Source of the DNA: Trissonchulus latispiculum
Taxonomy: Eukaryota; Nematoda; Enoplea; Enoplida; Ironidae
Direction: 5' to 3'
NCBI GenBank assembly: GCA_030248195.1
Contig: JASAND010023015.1
Coordinates: forward strand, 1-64,000
Length of the DNA: 64,000 nucleotides
Shown here: one piece after another, positions 1-12,400 of the stretch
How positions within the stretch are numbered: the first letter of the stretch is position 1
How the letters are laid out: every line of letters begins with the position of its first letter
Notes under the pieces: model-generated
Databases searched by the model: none
What the model was told of the DNA's origin: nothing
Seen by the model: the letters and a program-made list of their open reading frames with translations, nothing else
Program-made: the position numbers and the translations under genes

Positions 1-1820
1 GCTGTTCAGCTCAACTGTCAGCTGTCCAGAGAATGCCGAAAACAAACAGCAAACTGAACAGTATTCATTGTTAATTTGAATTTGCATAGAAGTAGAAACA
101 TGTAATAGATTGAAAGGATTTTGCCTGCAGCAATTTTTACAGGTCCGCCAAGGACTATTGCCCCTTTCGGGGCCAACTTGTTTTTAATAGCAGTCTATGG
201 GATAGCAATTGGCAGGTTATCATGTCTAACATAATTTGCCTCCATGAGACGTTCAAATTCAAACCCTTTGTTTAATTTTCAGGCTTAATACGTAGCTCAA
301 GAAATGATGGATTAATTGATGTCTGCCAAAATGACAAGTTTGTGAAGCCAAAATAAGAAAATTGGCTATATCTCACAATAGGGAAAAGCTACAAAACGAA
401 GATTGCTTTCAAAACCTGAAGAGCGCCATGAGATCTTTCGAATGAATATAGTGACTACTATGCAGTTGCTGTTCAGGCGTCAGAAATTGTCAAAAACTGC
501 CCCGAACGAAAATCGAGTTTTGGAATCGGGATTGCGCATAGGGTCTTGAAACAACTCAGTTTGGAAAATTTCGTCAAACATTTCATCTTGACTTCCGGCG
601 TCAAACCACAATACCTACCTACCCAGAACGAATCATCACCTTAAACAAAAATAAGAAATAGAAGTTTTGCGTTTGATATGCTGTTGCTTAAAATAGTTGA
701 AGTCCTTCTAGTCGAAGCGTTTGCGCAAATTGCTGCAACTTTTTCTGTTTGGCAGCTGAAGTTGCGACAATGAGGTTGCTCCAATTTGGCTAGTGTGAAC
801 TGGCTTTGATAGAACAAGAAGTTAATTTGCTTCATGCTGTGCGCATGTTACTGCTGAAAATATGACAATGAACGTGAAGTACTGTAGATGTCGGTATCTT
901 TACATCAGCTGAAGGGCGCATGTCGCGTTAGGGATCCCTATGGTGCGTTATGGCGCTTTTTAAAATTTCTGAACATGGTGCGTTAGGGCGCCCAGTGTAT
1001 GCGTATGAGACGACTATTCTAATAGAAAACCAACCGAGTCTGTTTCTTTCGTAATGTATTATTCCCCTTTCATGATGCAATGTTGAAATAAACATGCGTA
1101 AATTGGGTAAAACTCAGTTTTTGTAGCTTATGCAACTTGCGCCTTTTTAAAAATTTAATCGTATATAAATTAAAATATTGACATTTCTAAAATTTTATAT
1201 CAATTTCTAACGCTGAAAATCGATTAGTGCCAATGCAGGGAACTTTGCCTGCCGGGTTGGGTGGGCGTGCATGTCCTTACTCCCATAAACATATTGGTTT
1301 AAACTCTTTAACCATGTTCTTTCATATTAATTTCCGCGTTAACGCAACTTCACCTAGCTGAAACCAAATAATACTTTGGGTCCCACCCAGGAAATGTGAA
1401 AATGTGAATGAATAAATGTTAAATAATTTGTAACAGCTAGTTTAGACAAAAAGCTCACCAGAACCAGGGATACAGACAGCGACAGCAACCAAGTAAAACA
1501 GTCTTCGAAGCGGATCCATCTCGCATAATCATTTACATGCTATTCTCACTTATTATTCAAACATTTATAAGCTTTGCCTTTTGTTGGTCATAATGAGGTA
1601 ACGAACTCTTGAATACTGCAAAAGATATGTAAAAGGTAATAAATTGGTTTTGCAGCATTTGCTTCGTTGAGAAGGACACAACATGGGTGACACTTCAAAA
1701 CGATTCCATTATGGTTTGCGTTTGTACAGTTTATAACACTTCAGGAGCAGCAGATTGCACTATTTTAAAACACCGTAACTAAAAATATTACTGGCGTTAT
1801 TCTTCATATCAAGGTTGCCT
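1..1820. other. Non-coding; dispersed repeat copies
   Basis: No reading frame here looks like a gene. Positions 139-182 carry one copy of a dispersed repeat with a GGGGCC-centred core, also seen near 4953, 10301 and 28100. Roughly 910-1380 is a copy of a second dispersed family, marked by repeated GTGCGTTAGGGCGCC-like words. Its far part (about 1190-1310) matches the reverse complement of 53200-53290. The remainder is AT-rich sequence in which I see nothing. Confidence 0.5.
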
Positions 1821-3786
1821 CAGGCCCTATTTCTTTAAAGATTAAGGGTGGGGGGCTACGAATTTCACTAAAAGTTCGATGTTGGAAAAGCTAGCTAGTC
1901 TTTTGCCACATAATAGTATTAGGTTTAGTGCAAAATAGTTTAAAGTTTGAAAGAATTCCATGCAGCGTAGCGTCCTGTGGAGCCATCAGAAGTTGGTGTT
2001 ATCGGTCGAAAGCTCGACATGACACGTACACAAACTTGGCCTCGCCCTGGTCGCTATGTGCAAGGCACAGGTACCAAAATTTTCAGGAAGTAGTTCTGAC
2101 ATATAGTGCTTTGATATCATGTGAAATAATCTCTAGACCATTGCCTACTTTTCTGCGCTATACGATCAAAGTGCGAAAAATTAGGTGTTGTAGGTCTATA
2201 CGGGTGGAGGTTAACTAACGTCTAATGAGCTGTGGTTTACCAAATGAGCCAAATTTTGCTGCAATTAATGCTCCAAGTATCTGTCTTAACTTTGGTATAA
2301 ATGACGTGATTTCGTTTATCCCTGCGTTCGTAGTGCTGGATTATATTACCGATATTGCCGCTGTTATTTGGTGCCATTTCGAAGATGTGAGCGAATTACT
2401 CCAAAGTACTGTGGCAGAATCGGCTGAAGCTTTACACATTACAGGCCAGTGAGTGTACCAAGATGTGCAGAAAGCTATGTCACCAAAGCTCGCTCCAATG
2501 TTTAGAAATGCTAGATTGATTTCTCAAAGTATGGATGGCGATTGCTCCAAAAAGCTCTAAGACAGTTGTAAGCGCATACTGAACGAAGGAAGCGTCATAT
2601 CGAAAAACGGATTTCATATTCGGATTCAGCAGGTCAAATAACCCCTATAACCACCTTTTCGGCAAAATCGGAGACAAAAAATTTTTTGACCCCATTTCTA
2701 CTGTGCTTAGCTAGCTTTTCAGGCCTAAAAATAAGGGTTATTTCTTAACAAAAAGTTTGCTAGCACACTAACCAGAAAACCAAAACCCTTAAAACTCACA
2801 GACAGTTTGCCCCTATTAGAGCCTAATATTTGGTAAAAAGCTGGTGTAGGCTAGGGGGTGTCAATTTTATTGGATCGAAAACGGCGCACGGTCACTTTGC
2901 AACTTTTTGCCAAATTTCAAACTTTGAGCTGCTATAGCTGAAGAAGGAAGCAACGCTCGAAAGCCGGAATACTTTTAATATTTAGCACTAGTAACACTTA
3001 ACATTTATGGCTGAAAGTTTTAGAATTGGTCAAACCGTTAATCCACCAGAGCTGAAAAAACCTTTTTGAAAAATCCCATTTTTCGAACTAAAATTTGTAC
3101 TTTAGCGTCCTGCCAAAAACGGTGTATATTAGATATATTGCTGCCCACCCTAAACTTTTTTGATTTGATATGTTGGCTAACGTTGGGGGAGAAAAGTAGG
3201 TCTCTCCGACGATGTCGTGCCAACCCGTTCGTAGCCCCCCCCCTTAAACGGACTAGACTAAAATTAATCCGCATTAAAGAAATAGCACCTCGGATTAAAC
3301 GGATTAAAATTTAACCCAGCGAGTTAAACGAGTTAAACGGATTAAATTTAATCCTATTTCTTCAATGCACCTAGGATTAAAATTTTAAACTTATCCTGTT
3401 TCTTTATTAACACTTCGGATTAAAAAATGGAAGAGTTAATTTTAATACGACCAGCTTATTCGCTGTTTTTTTTAATTAATTTTAATCCGTCTAATCCGTC
3501 TCCTTTATTTTCAACTAGTTTTTAATCCTCGTGCAGCTACGCGGATTAAACGGATGAAAAGCTGGCGGATTAAAATTTCTAATCGCTGTTTCTTTAACGG
3601 CGGATTAAATGGATTAAAATCAAATCATTTAATACGCGGATTAAAAATGGTCGGATTAAACGAGTTAATTTTAATCCATTTAATCTGTTTAATCCAGCAT
3701 TAAAGAAATAGCAATTTAAATTTTAATCCGACTGATTTTTAATCCGTTTAATCCGACCATTTTAATCGTTAAAGAAATAGGCCCTT
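1821..3786. mobile_element. Inverted-repeat element with GGATTAAAC arrays, carrying a nested insertion
   Basis: The outer ends are inverted copies of a sequence containing GCCCTATTTCTTTAA on the left and TTAAAGAAATAGGCCC on the right. From about 3245 to 3780 the right arm is packed with GGATTAAA and TTTAATCC words in both orientations, which can fold on themselves. The element is interrupted by a 1.4-kb insertion at 1846-3243. I could not find a convincing target-site duplication, so the exact ends are approximate. It is probably a non-autonomous DNA transposon; no transposase frame is recognisable. Confidence 0.55.
1846..3243. mobile_element. TTAA-flanked DNA element (Kolobok or piggyBac-like), non-autonomous
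   Basis: Both sides are bounded by TTAA (1842-1845 and 3244-3247). The termini are inverted repeats: GGGTGGGGGGCTACGAA on the left and TTCGTAGCCCCCCCC on the right. TTAA target duplication is typical of the piggyBac and Kolobok superfamilies; a G-rich terminus fits Kolobok slightly better, but this is inference. Two open frames of 75-96 codons inside show no recognisable transposase motif. It sits inside the GGATTAAAC-array element, so it inserted later. Confidence 0.6.
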
Positions 3787-5873
3787 AGTGATGAAAACAG
3801 AACACGTACTCTTCGCAGACGCATCCTCATGCTCAAATACACAATGTAAACAATATACTTGTGGAAAAAATTAAAAATTTTACATAAAATGGAATTAACT
3901 GGGATTTTCAATCAGAGACTCAATTACTGGTGAATACAACAATGGTATGACATTCAGAATGGACGAAATCATAGCCAAACCAAATTCAAGCTAATTAATG
4001 CTATTTTTAGACTGGAGATGCGGAAACGAGATGAAACAGCATAAAAGAGACAACAGCGGGCTAATTTTCTGTTATCTTTTGCACTCATCACTGTTCATGA
4101 AGTATTTAAAGCAATGAATACTCGGACCAATCTATTATTGCTTTGGAAGAATATGATTTTCATTTACGTCAATGGAGTAAACTGACAGAGGATTATGCAT
4201 AATTAAAAAGACTTTATAGCTTTGGAAAGAATCGCACTCCTTAAAAGTTTTAGTCTGGTTCTGAAACTAATATATTTCTTGGTGCTCATGTAATAAATAC
4301 AAACTGTTTCAAGCGATTTCAGGCTTTTGAAACTTTGTCAAAAATAAAACGAAACTTTCTTTTCCAAAATAATGGAAAATTCGTATTCGGAGTCAGTTAC
4401 TTTGAAATGGGCATCGATTAGAAAACGACCATGCGAGAGTTTGCGTAAGTTGATACAAACTACAATGAATTTACACGATCACGCTAAATAAACTAATGTA
4501 ATTGTACTCATTAAAAAGAGCAAATATTGAGCAAATTTGATATAAGAATAGCTTCTTTGCTCTAAAAATGAATGAGAAATATGCTTCAATTTTACGCAGA
4601 AACTCTTTAACTGATAGTGATTACAAGATAAAACGCATTCAACGGCCAAACTTATTTCAATTGAAATTACAAATTCAACTGACATCAACTTTTGCAACTA
4701 GGGAATGATTCAAATATGCACAGATTTTCAGCCCGCTTTCTTAAGATTTCGTCCACGAAAACAAGTCAGAAGTTTCCTTTCATAAATTTCAAGTTACCTG
4801 TTTACTCAAACTTGTCTTCTCTACTGTGATCAAAGTGTAAGTACGGTTTGATCATAACCTGGTGAGTGAATCGGGGATATCTGACGAATAATATTAAGCA
4901 ATGACGAAAAAACACCGCGGACAAGTGCAGACGCAACCGCTACAGAATAAAAACAAGTTGGCCCAAAGGGGGTAATATTTTTTCGTTGACCTGTTTAAAT
5001 ATCTGAAAAGATGCAAATCGATGCAATGAAAATCGTCTTCAAATTCCTTCCCTTGTTCTGTTTTTTGTAACTACAAGCAGCTAACGAGTACAACACAACT
5101 CAGGTTTCTTTTCCTCTAACAATTAAACCTGAGCAGCAGTTCGTTCAACCAAACAACTGGTAAGCTGACTTATCCCGGCTTGCACCAAATAAAACTAAGA
5201 TTATCTGCGCATCAGCTCAGGGCAAAGTGCTAAATTCCCATTCAAAAGTTGGACTTAGTTCTCATCCATTCCCCTGTTAGTCCTATTCTTGTTCTGTGCA
5301 AACCACGGCTGTAGCACTATCAAATGTCAGTGTATCCAAACACTGCCTCCGTTTACCTGGTAGTTTTTTGGGAAACTTCTGGTCTTTGTCTCGCCAGGTC
5401 CCCCAGGTAACCAAAGGTGAAAGAAATAAGTAGTTTATGTGTTTGCTGAAGGGCTTTTCATTCTCCTAAAATTTATATATAGCTTAATCTTAAGGACCCA
5501 TTAATTTCAAGCAACAATAAAAGGTGCTTCAGCCACAATTAAATGTGAAGATTAATGCCCATAGCAAAGCTTACAACAAGTTGCAGCGCAACAGTGTAAT
5601 ACCGCAACCTTTCATAGTCTCACTTAAACAGCCTAGCAACCACAAGAACAGAGCACAAAGCAGTAATCAAAACCTCAATGTTAACTCAATGGAATGTTAA
5701 CATTTGGACAACACCAAATTTATGCTCAATAATGGTCGCACACTGAGAAAATTGTAACTAACGAAGTTTTGCAAAATCGTTAGTTGACTGGAATCTTGAG
5801 GCTAAAGCGGTTTATAGTTATGGAATTGTTAAGAAGAGTATTATTGCTAAAACAGTAATAGATTAGCATACAG
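3787..5873. other. Non-coding, nothing recognised apart from one dispersed repeat
   Basis: AT-rich sequence without a gene-like frame. Positions 4953-4994 hold a minus-strand copy of the dispersed GGGGCC-core repeat also found at 139-182 and 10301-10345. I see nothing else that I can name. Part of this may be the 3' flank of the minus-strand receptor ending at 5874. Confidence 0.4.
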
Positions 5874-8448
5874 TTACCTCATAGCAGTAATGGAGTGTAC
5901 AACAGTAGTACTTTTCACATCACAGGTTTCTCGTAAGCTTTTACGAAATTCGCGATTATAGTAAGCAAGCAAGACCACATTCACAGGGCCAAAAGCGGTC
6001 GAAACAATGAAAGTAATTTGAGTGAATTCAGTTCCCTTCGGATAGAATGACATGTCAACCTGCCTGGAAAGCATCAGTATTGTCTTGTTGATGGTAATGA
6101 AAATGAAATTTACCATTGCCATAGTGAAGAGGTATTTGGTAATCTTGAGTTGAGTCATAAACTGAGTAGATTGTGATTTCTTACTGCCCATTTTACATCT
6201 GGTAACAAGTGCTGCCAGACAGGTGGCAATAAATCCGATCCATCCAAAGACGCATTGTGCTGTGGTGAACCATACGGTAAACAGATGACTGAAAACACCG
6301 TGCATTCGGCAGCCTAATGTCGCCATTCCCCCGCCAATACCATCGGCAAAGACAGAGATCCATGCTCTAAGGTAGACGGACAAAACAGTCAAAAAGGCGA
6401 ATGACAAAATCCCGTAAGAGTAGGAGGCTGTCTGCTTCCAGTACCAGAAGCTTGCAAAGATGGCAAAGCATCGATCCATCCCAAGCAGCATCATGAAGGT
6501 TGGATTTGCCGTGCCCCCCAGAATCATAAAATGCCCCCGGGCATTATTAGACACTCGGTGTAGCGACGAAACGGAGGAAAGAAGTCGACTGGTGTTTCTG
6601 CTGCCTCGAATAGATCAATCAGTGCCTGAATCGCAAGACTGGCTCGTCCAATTCCGACGAAGCCATCCACGAGAGTGAGACCTACGAACAAATAGTGTAA
6701 CCGAATTTGGAAAATAACAAAAACTGTGAAACAGGGATGAGTTTCTGTGTGTTTGAAACATAGAATAAATTCGGGCTAGCGGTTCAGCCGAAGTTTGTGA
6801 TTCCAATCAACAACCTGCAATGGCGATTTATAAACTACCTGTAATTACGTTCTGATATTAATCTATGACAGTACGGGTGGTTGTCCGAGAAATCTGCTCG
6901 ATTTTAGTTATAATACATCCAGTCTGAATCTTTTTAGAGGTGGAAATGTAATTAGGTTATACTTGCCAGGAGATATCTCAGCCAATATCTAAAAGGCCAT
7001 TTCAGTTTTTCAGCTTTTGTCTTTTGTATAGATCATTTATACATAATTTTGCAGTATTATTATTAACGCTTATTATTAACGCCGTATTAATGCCTGCCAA
7101 ATCTTTTGACCTTGTAATATGCATATACAGCATGCCCGAAACATTAAGTGTCAACTATGTTGACTAACAAGCAAGATTTTGTGCAAAAGGTCCAGTTCCC
7201 GCTGGACGGCATTTAAGTAATTGTAAACCTGCTGCGCAGTTAATTACTTTATAAGAGAGCTCTTAATTACTTACGAGTTACGACAGCTAATATACGTGCA
7301 AAACATTGTTTAAAGATGTTTGATAAAGCTTGAGGAATTTACCTTTATATCGAAATTAATGTTTAATCTATTCAGCATTTGTATGTATATTAGCAAGAGT
7401 GCATAATTGCACTATATATAAGAAGAAGAGTAAGCCACTAGAGGGCTCCTCTTCTTGGCATTGCGTAACGGTGCTCCGACCACAATACGCGAATGTTCCC
7501 CCATTTGGTGGGTGGGTAGCTCTCTTCGACAAAGCATACCCCCCCCCTCGGTTTGGTGGGAGGTATGCAAAAGGGTCCCCGTTTGGGGGGGGGGGGGGTT
7601 GCCAACAGCCAATCAGATTCATCCAATCTTAGCCTGAGTTGTCGACCCCCCGACCCCCCCCCCAAACGGGGACCCCATTCTGCCTATCCCCCCACCAAAC
7701 GGGGACCCCTTTTGCATACCCCCCACCAAACAGGGACCCCTTTTGCCTACCCCCCCACCAATCGGGGGAACATTCGCGTATTGTGGTCGGAGCACCGTTA
7801 CGCAATGCCAAGAAGAGAAGCCCCCTAGTGGCTTACTCTTCTTCTATAATATAAGGGAATAAATTAAGGACTCTTGATATTAGCATATGTTCCTGTAAGC
7901 TTTATCATATTTGAGAAATCTTAGCTGAGCAGATATATTAATGGCAAAAGTCTAACTATAACGATGAGTCATCCATTAGAACAGAAAATAGACATATATG
8001 ATTTTAGAGTTGAAAGTAATCCCATACATATATGCGTAATATGTTTATAAATCAGAAACAGAAGTTGTTTGGAATGAAAGACAAGATTTCACACACAAAT
8101 CATACTAGCCCTACCTTAAACCATTGTTTACACGCGGTGAAGAGTATATTTATCAGGCAAAATACGTGTGAGGGCTCGGACCGAGCAAACATAAGAGACC
8201 TGTTGTGCTGAGGCGCAGCAGGAAAAACTAGAATTTCTGAAGAGTAATTGTTGGATACTGAAAAGCGTACATAGCTCACCGAGGACAATAATCATGTCTT
8301 TTGCTCGCCGAAGCTTTTGTCGTGCCAGTATTGACGCAATTGCCAAACCGCTCATAGCTACAGCAACTAATGCGACTGCCAATTGTCCAAAGTATATGCT
8401 GACCTCAAGCCAGTTAAGTTCCACAACGGCGCTTCCATTTGATGCCAT
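5874..8448 (-). CDS. Class A seven-transmembrane receptor (Srsx-like), two exons, one frameshift
   Basis: Exon 1 is 8448-8280 (ATG at 8448; TM1 about residues 15-40) and ends CTCG before donor GTGAGC. Exon 2 is 6681-5874, after acceptor TTCGTAG. The exons join in phase 1 to give VLGLTLVDGFVGIGR, a TM2-like continuation. Exon 2 carries ECLIMPGG (conserved Cys before TM3), then LLGMDRCFAIF (a DRY-box variant, DRC), an extracellular Cys (GCRMHG) before TM5, and a TM7/tail motif PVNVVLLAYYNREFRK. The frame shifts by one base in a five-G run (plus-strand 6534-6538). One extra G would give a 325-residue protein, the usual receptor length. This is either a recent pseudogenising indel or a homopolymer sequencing error. 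The last codon is followed by AGGTAA, which could be a stop or a splice donor. The 1.6-kb intron contains a foldback transposon. Ligand unknown; a chemosensory or peptide role is inferred only from the family. Confidence 0.8.
7394..7876. mobile_element. GC-rich foldback transposon, 7-bp TSD (ATATTAG)
   Basis: The ends are CAAGAGTGCATAA and GGACTCTTG, flanked by direct repeats ATATTAG at 7387-7393 and 7877-7883. Inverted arms of about 90 bases (near 7425-7505 and 7770-7845) include the word ACGGTGCTCCGACCACAATA and its complement. The centre is a string of CCCCACCAAACGGGGACCCC-like units that are themselves palindromic, so the whole element can form one long hairpin. No coding capacity. It lies in the intron of the class A receptor gene. 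Family members are at 27728, 56972 and, truncated, near 52475. Confidence 0.8.
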
Positions 8449-9409
8449 AGCTCAAGCCACTTTTCCCCAAAGAGATTTGAATTGCTAAGCTCAACTGCAA
8501 ATTTTGAGCGGGGAAGTCTGATCTGCGAAATACCTAAGAATTGTACAACTACTATAATTGTTGGCTTCTATTCACCAGAAATTCTATGGTTGCATGTAAT
8601 TATTATTTGTTTATGACGTCAGTTGAGGAGAAGAACAAAAACCAAGCAATAATAGTAATAACGTTCATCGTAGGATTATTAATCAGGCAAGGCACATGAT
8701 TCTCCTGAAAGTTTTGTAAGGCAATGGCTGGGCAGATTCTCACAGGTAGCAATTATATGATAAATTTATTGAGATTGATTATAAGGGAAAATTAAAGGAT
8801 AAAACACCGGTTGAGTAGGTTACACGGTTAATCTTGCTGCTACTGGGGAGCGCTTCAACTACTATTATTTTGGCATTTTTACATCCAGCAGACAATTTTA
8901 ATAATATGCAGACTTCGACAGAAATAATAATTTAGAATGCGCCCAGCAAAGCAATTCTATGTCTGCTCTGTACGCGGAGACATGGTGCCAGTTTGGACGA
9001 GCAGAGCTTGGACATTGTGGCATGTAACTGATGAAATAAGGTTTGTGAACAAAAGTAAAACGTATATGCGAAAAGCTTGAGGTGCTTGCTTTCTTTGAAA
9101 TCGCACAGACGAATTCTTTCCATTCACTTCACTGTCACTGTTATTTTCAGTTTTCTATGCCCTGTTCTCAGCCATAGTCCACTTTAGTAGGTTCTGTTTT
9201 CTGCTATTAAGCGTGTGTTATGTTTTCGAGAAACGCTAATTTTGCTGTTGTTATTTTCTGCAATCTTATAATAGGTCATACTTTTAGATTTTAGCCCACA
9301 TGAGAGATCCCCAGCTTCCGGACAGGAATCAGGGAAAGATCTCACTTTATCTAACTTATGGTGAGGTCTCTGCCTCTGGAGAAATTATTCAAAGTCAATA
9401 TTGCTGATT
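8449..9409. other. Upstream flank of the minus-strand receptor; nothing else recognised
   Basis: AT-rich non-coding sequence. It should contain the promoter and 5' UTR of the receptor that starts at 8448, but I cannot point to a specific element. The small open frames are not gene-like. Confidence 0.4.
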
Positions 9410-9498
9410 GGTTTGTCCCCAGTTTGTCAATTCCCTAGTTTGTCAACTCCCCAATTAGTCAACACTAATCCTTATAATTAAGGTTGTCCCCAGTCAAC

Positions 9499-12400
9499 TA
9501 GTGTTGTTTTGATTTTTATTCCTGCTGGAGCAGGAATGTATAAAAAGGAAATTAGTATGTTCATTGTAGGGTGAGTCACTTCTCTATTCAGAAACCCTAT
9601 CTTCAACATAGGGCTAACTTAGGGCCGGGTTTTTTTCTGTGAAATTATGCAAATTAGGTTTTGCAACCACTATTTAAGGAGTCGCACAGACTGCCTTCGC
9701 GCAGTCTTCGGCTGTCAGCAACCTGAACGGTTGCATGTTTTTGAACACCAGTGTGGCTTGGGAGCTACACAGAGGTGTAATAGGTAGTTTACGTAAGTTT
9801 GCACCTGGCTTGACTTAGGCTCACCATTCGCCAACGAGATGTGGGGCTTAGGCCTACTCGCCAAATTTTAGCAGCTGAAGTTCAGCGAAGGAGGTTGAAA
9901 ATAGGAATAACAAAAACAAGAACGCTGTTACAGATGGGCACTAAACTGGAAAATTAGAATAAGACGTTTTGTTCAAGATGTCAGTGTTTAGTTTACTACA
10001 CGTTTAAAGTGGTTACTTTTGTAAGGGGTCTATGCTCCTAAGTTTACCACATCCAATTACAAATTAAATTACATTAAACGAGCTCGAGCCACTGCTTGGA
10101 AGCCGTACCTAAATAGAGTTCACTGAAGTGATCGATTAATGAGGGGATTAGGCAATTGTAAGTCATACATATATGGAATATTATGAAGAGCAATAGTAAT
10201 AATTCGAATTCGAAAACTACGTAAGTGAAATCGAAAGAAATCAGCAAGTGATGTCGCTTGCAACTTAACTTTAGCTTAATTAATTTGTTGTTGATTAATA
10301 ACAGGTCTGCAAAGGAATATTGCCCCCTTTTGGGGCCTACTTGTTCATTTTAGTTTTGATTTGATTTTTGATTTTTTATCAAAACCTCCGGAGTTTTGAT
10401 TTGATTTTTGATTTTTTATCAAAATGTGCCGGAGTTTTGATTTGATTTTTGATTTTTTATCAAAACTCTCGAAGTTTTGATTTGATTTTTAATAAATCAA
10501 AACTCAAAAAGTTTTGATTTTTGATTTTTTGACAATTTTTTAGGTATAGTTTTCGGAGCTTAAGGAGGGGACATTTTTGGGTAAATTTTTACCTTTCTCC
10601 GATGTTGCTTGCGGCCACTGCCAGACACTTATGGCACCTCCACAACTGCTCTTTCATATTGCTTTCTTAGTAGGACGAGAGTCTCTCTTAGTAAAGCAAA
10701 TTTGAATCCGGATCCAAATTTTCAGACCCGGCCCGGACCCGCACCCGTTTATCCAGACCCGGATTTAAGGGGGTCGCTTTGGGCCAAAATATTTAGTCAC
10801 GGATTTCGCTCATTTTTGCACACAATATACTATACTATAGGTAGGGTTGTGCCGATAAGAAATTTCTCGGGCCGGGCTCGGGTTGGACCGAACCGTTTCT
10901 TCGCTTCTGGCTCGGTTCGGAATTTGGATTTTCATTTCGATTGCGCAAACCAAATACGTACTCACATTGAAACTGATTACCTGACCTATGCTTTAGCTCG
11001 ACTACAAGAAGAGCAACTTCAGCCAAGCAAGCTTTTTTGGAACGCTGAGAACCTTTTAAAAGTAATTTACTGCAAGATGGATATTTTGAATTTTTCTGGA
11101 TTTCACAGTCTGTCTTTAGACCTCAGGACCCGGACCCAGACCCGCGGTTTCAAGATTGAGACCCGGCACGGCCCGCGCCGCGGGTACCCGGTCCCGGATT
11201 TAACTCTGCGAAAAGGTTATTGCTGTCCCTAAAAAATTATGCTGAGGCGTCTATGCTCCCCAACTATACGGAGGCAGCTTTAGGAAAGATACCGTGTACT
11301 GTAACAAAAAGTAAACGTGTTTGAGCGAAAATCCTATTCAACTCTTGGTTGGCCTGGAGAACTTTTCAACCATAGATGAAACCGGTTCACTATTTACTGA
11401 CCAGGTGACCAGGTATTTTTGAAAATTCAGGTTTAAGCTTGGAAAGATTAAAAATACTTATATTGAGGGTGCGGTGAGTATTCTTTGATTTTTTTGGACA
11501 GTTTTGGAGTCTAAAAGAGGAAGCTGGGCAAAATTTTTGCTTTTCTTATAGTAACGCTGGAAAGTATATAAATATTGTAAGTAAACCAGAAAAAGTCAAA
11601 ACTGATTCGCCTGATTTGGATTTCGCACTCGATCTGCAGTCAACTCCATAACTTGTTGAATCAGTTTGGAACAAAAACACTTTGCCGCAGTCAGCACATC
11701 ATTTAATTCTAATTATAGAGCTTAACATAAGCACCTTTGTGTTTTATTGTAGTAAAAATATTTTATTTAGTTGTATGGCTGAGGGTTACGCTCAGCGCAC
11801 TTTCTTTATGTAGAATTATTCTTGCTAGGATTCAGAAAATACATACTACAAATAAAAGTCAAACTAAAATCCACTAGTCCCTAAGGATACTAAGTCATAA
11901 TATTTCGAAAAAATGAAAATCAAAACGCAGAGTCTGTGAACCTTATTTTGCTGAGATTTTCTTAATTACTCAGATTTGAGATCTACACAGTCTGACTCCC
12001 TCAGAAAAGAGAGCAGCGGTGAAGAAAACTGCAGCAGATGGAGCATAGAAAATTTTAGATTTTAAGATTAAGATTTCGGACTCTCAGTGCCAATACCTAA
12101 TTTTCTTGTTTCTAGTTAAAATCCAACGCAATCATAGTTTCAAACTAGATTTAAGCTGGACAGGTCATTACAAACATTTTGAGGTCACTACAGCGACAAG
12201 CATCTTAAAGACTAGACGATTAAGTTAAGTATATAATTATTCCTGAAGTTTTGAGTAATTACTGAAGTTTTCAGGTTATAAAAGTTGATAAAAATTCCAA
12301 AAACATGCTTTAACAGCAAAAAATTTCCCCCAACCAAAAAATACCGGGTCAAGACCGGGTCAGAGCTCCTGACCCGGTGACTCGATCCATATAGTGACCA

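Noticed and set aside
6460..6678. Plus-strand 72-codon frame
   Set aside because: It is the antisense shadow of receptor exon 2.
7368..7854. Seven overlapping open frames rich in Pro and Gly
   Set aside because: They are produced by the CCCC/GGGG units of a foldback transposon on both strands; the same happens near 52350-52875.
10609..11232. A 207-codon plus-strand open frame
   Set aside because: It is the longest simple frame nearby, but it runs through repeated GACCCGG/CCGGGTC blocks inside a transposon, with biased Arg/Pro/Thr composition and no recognisable domain.
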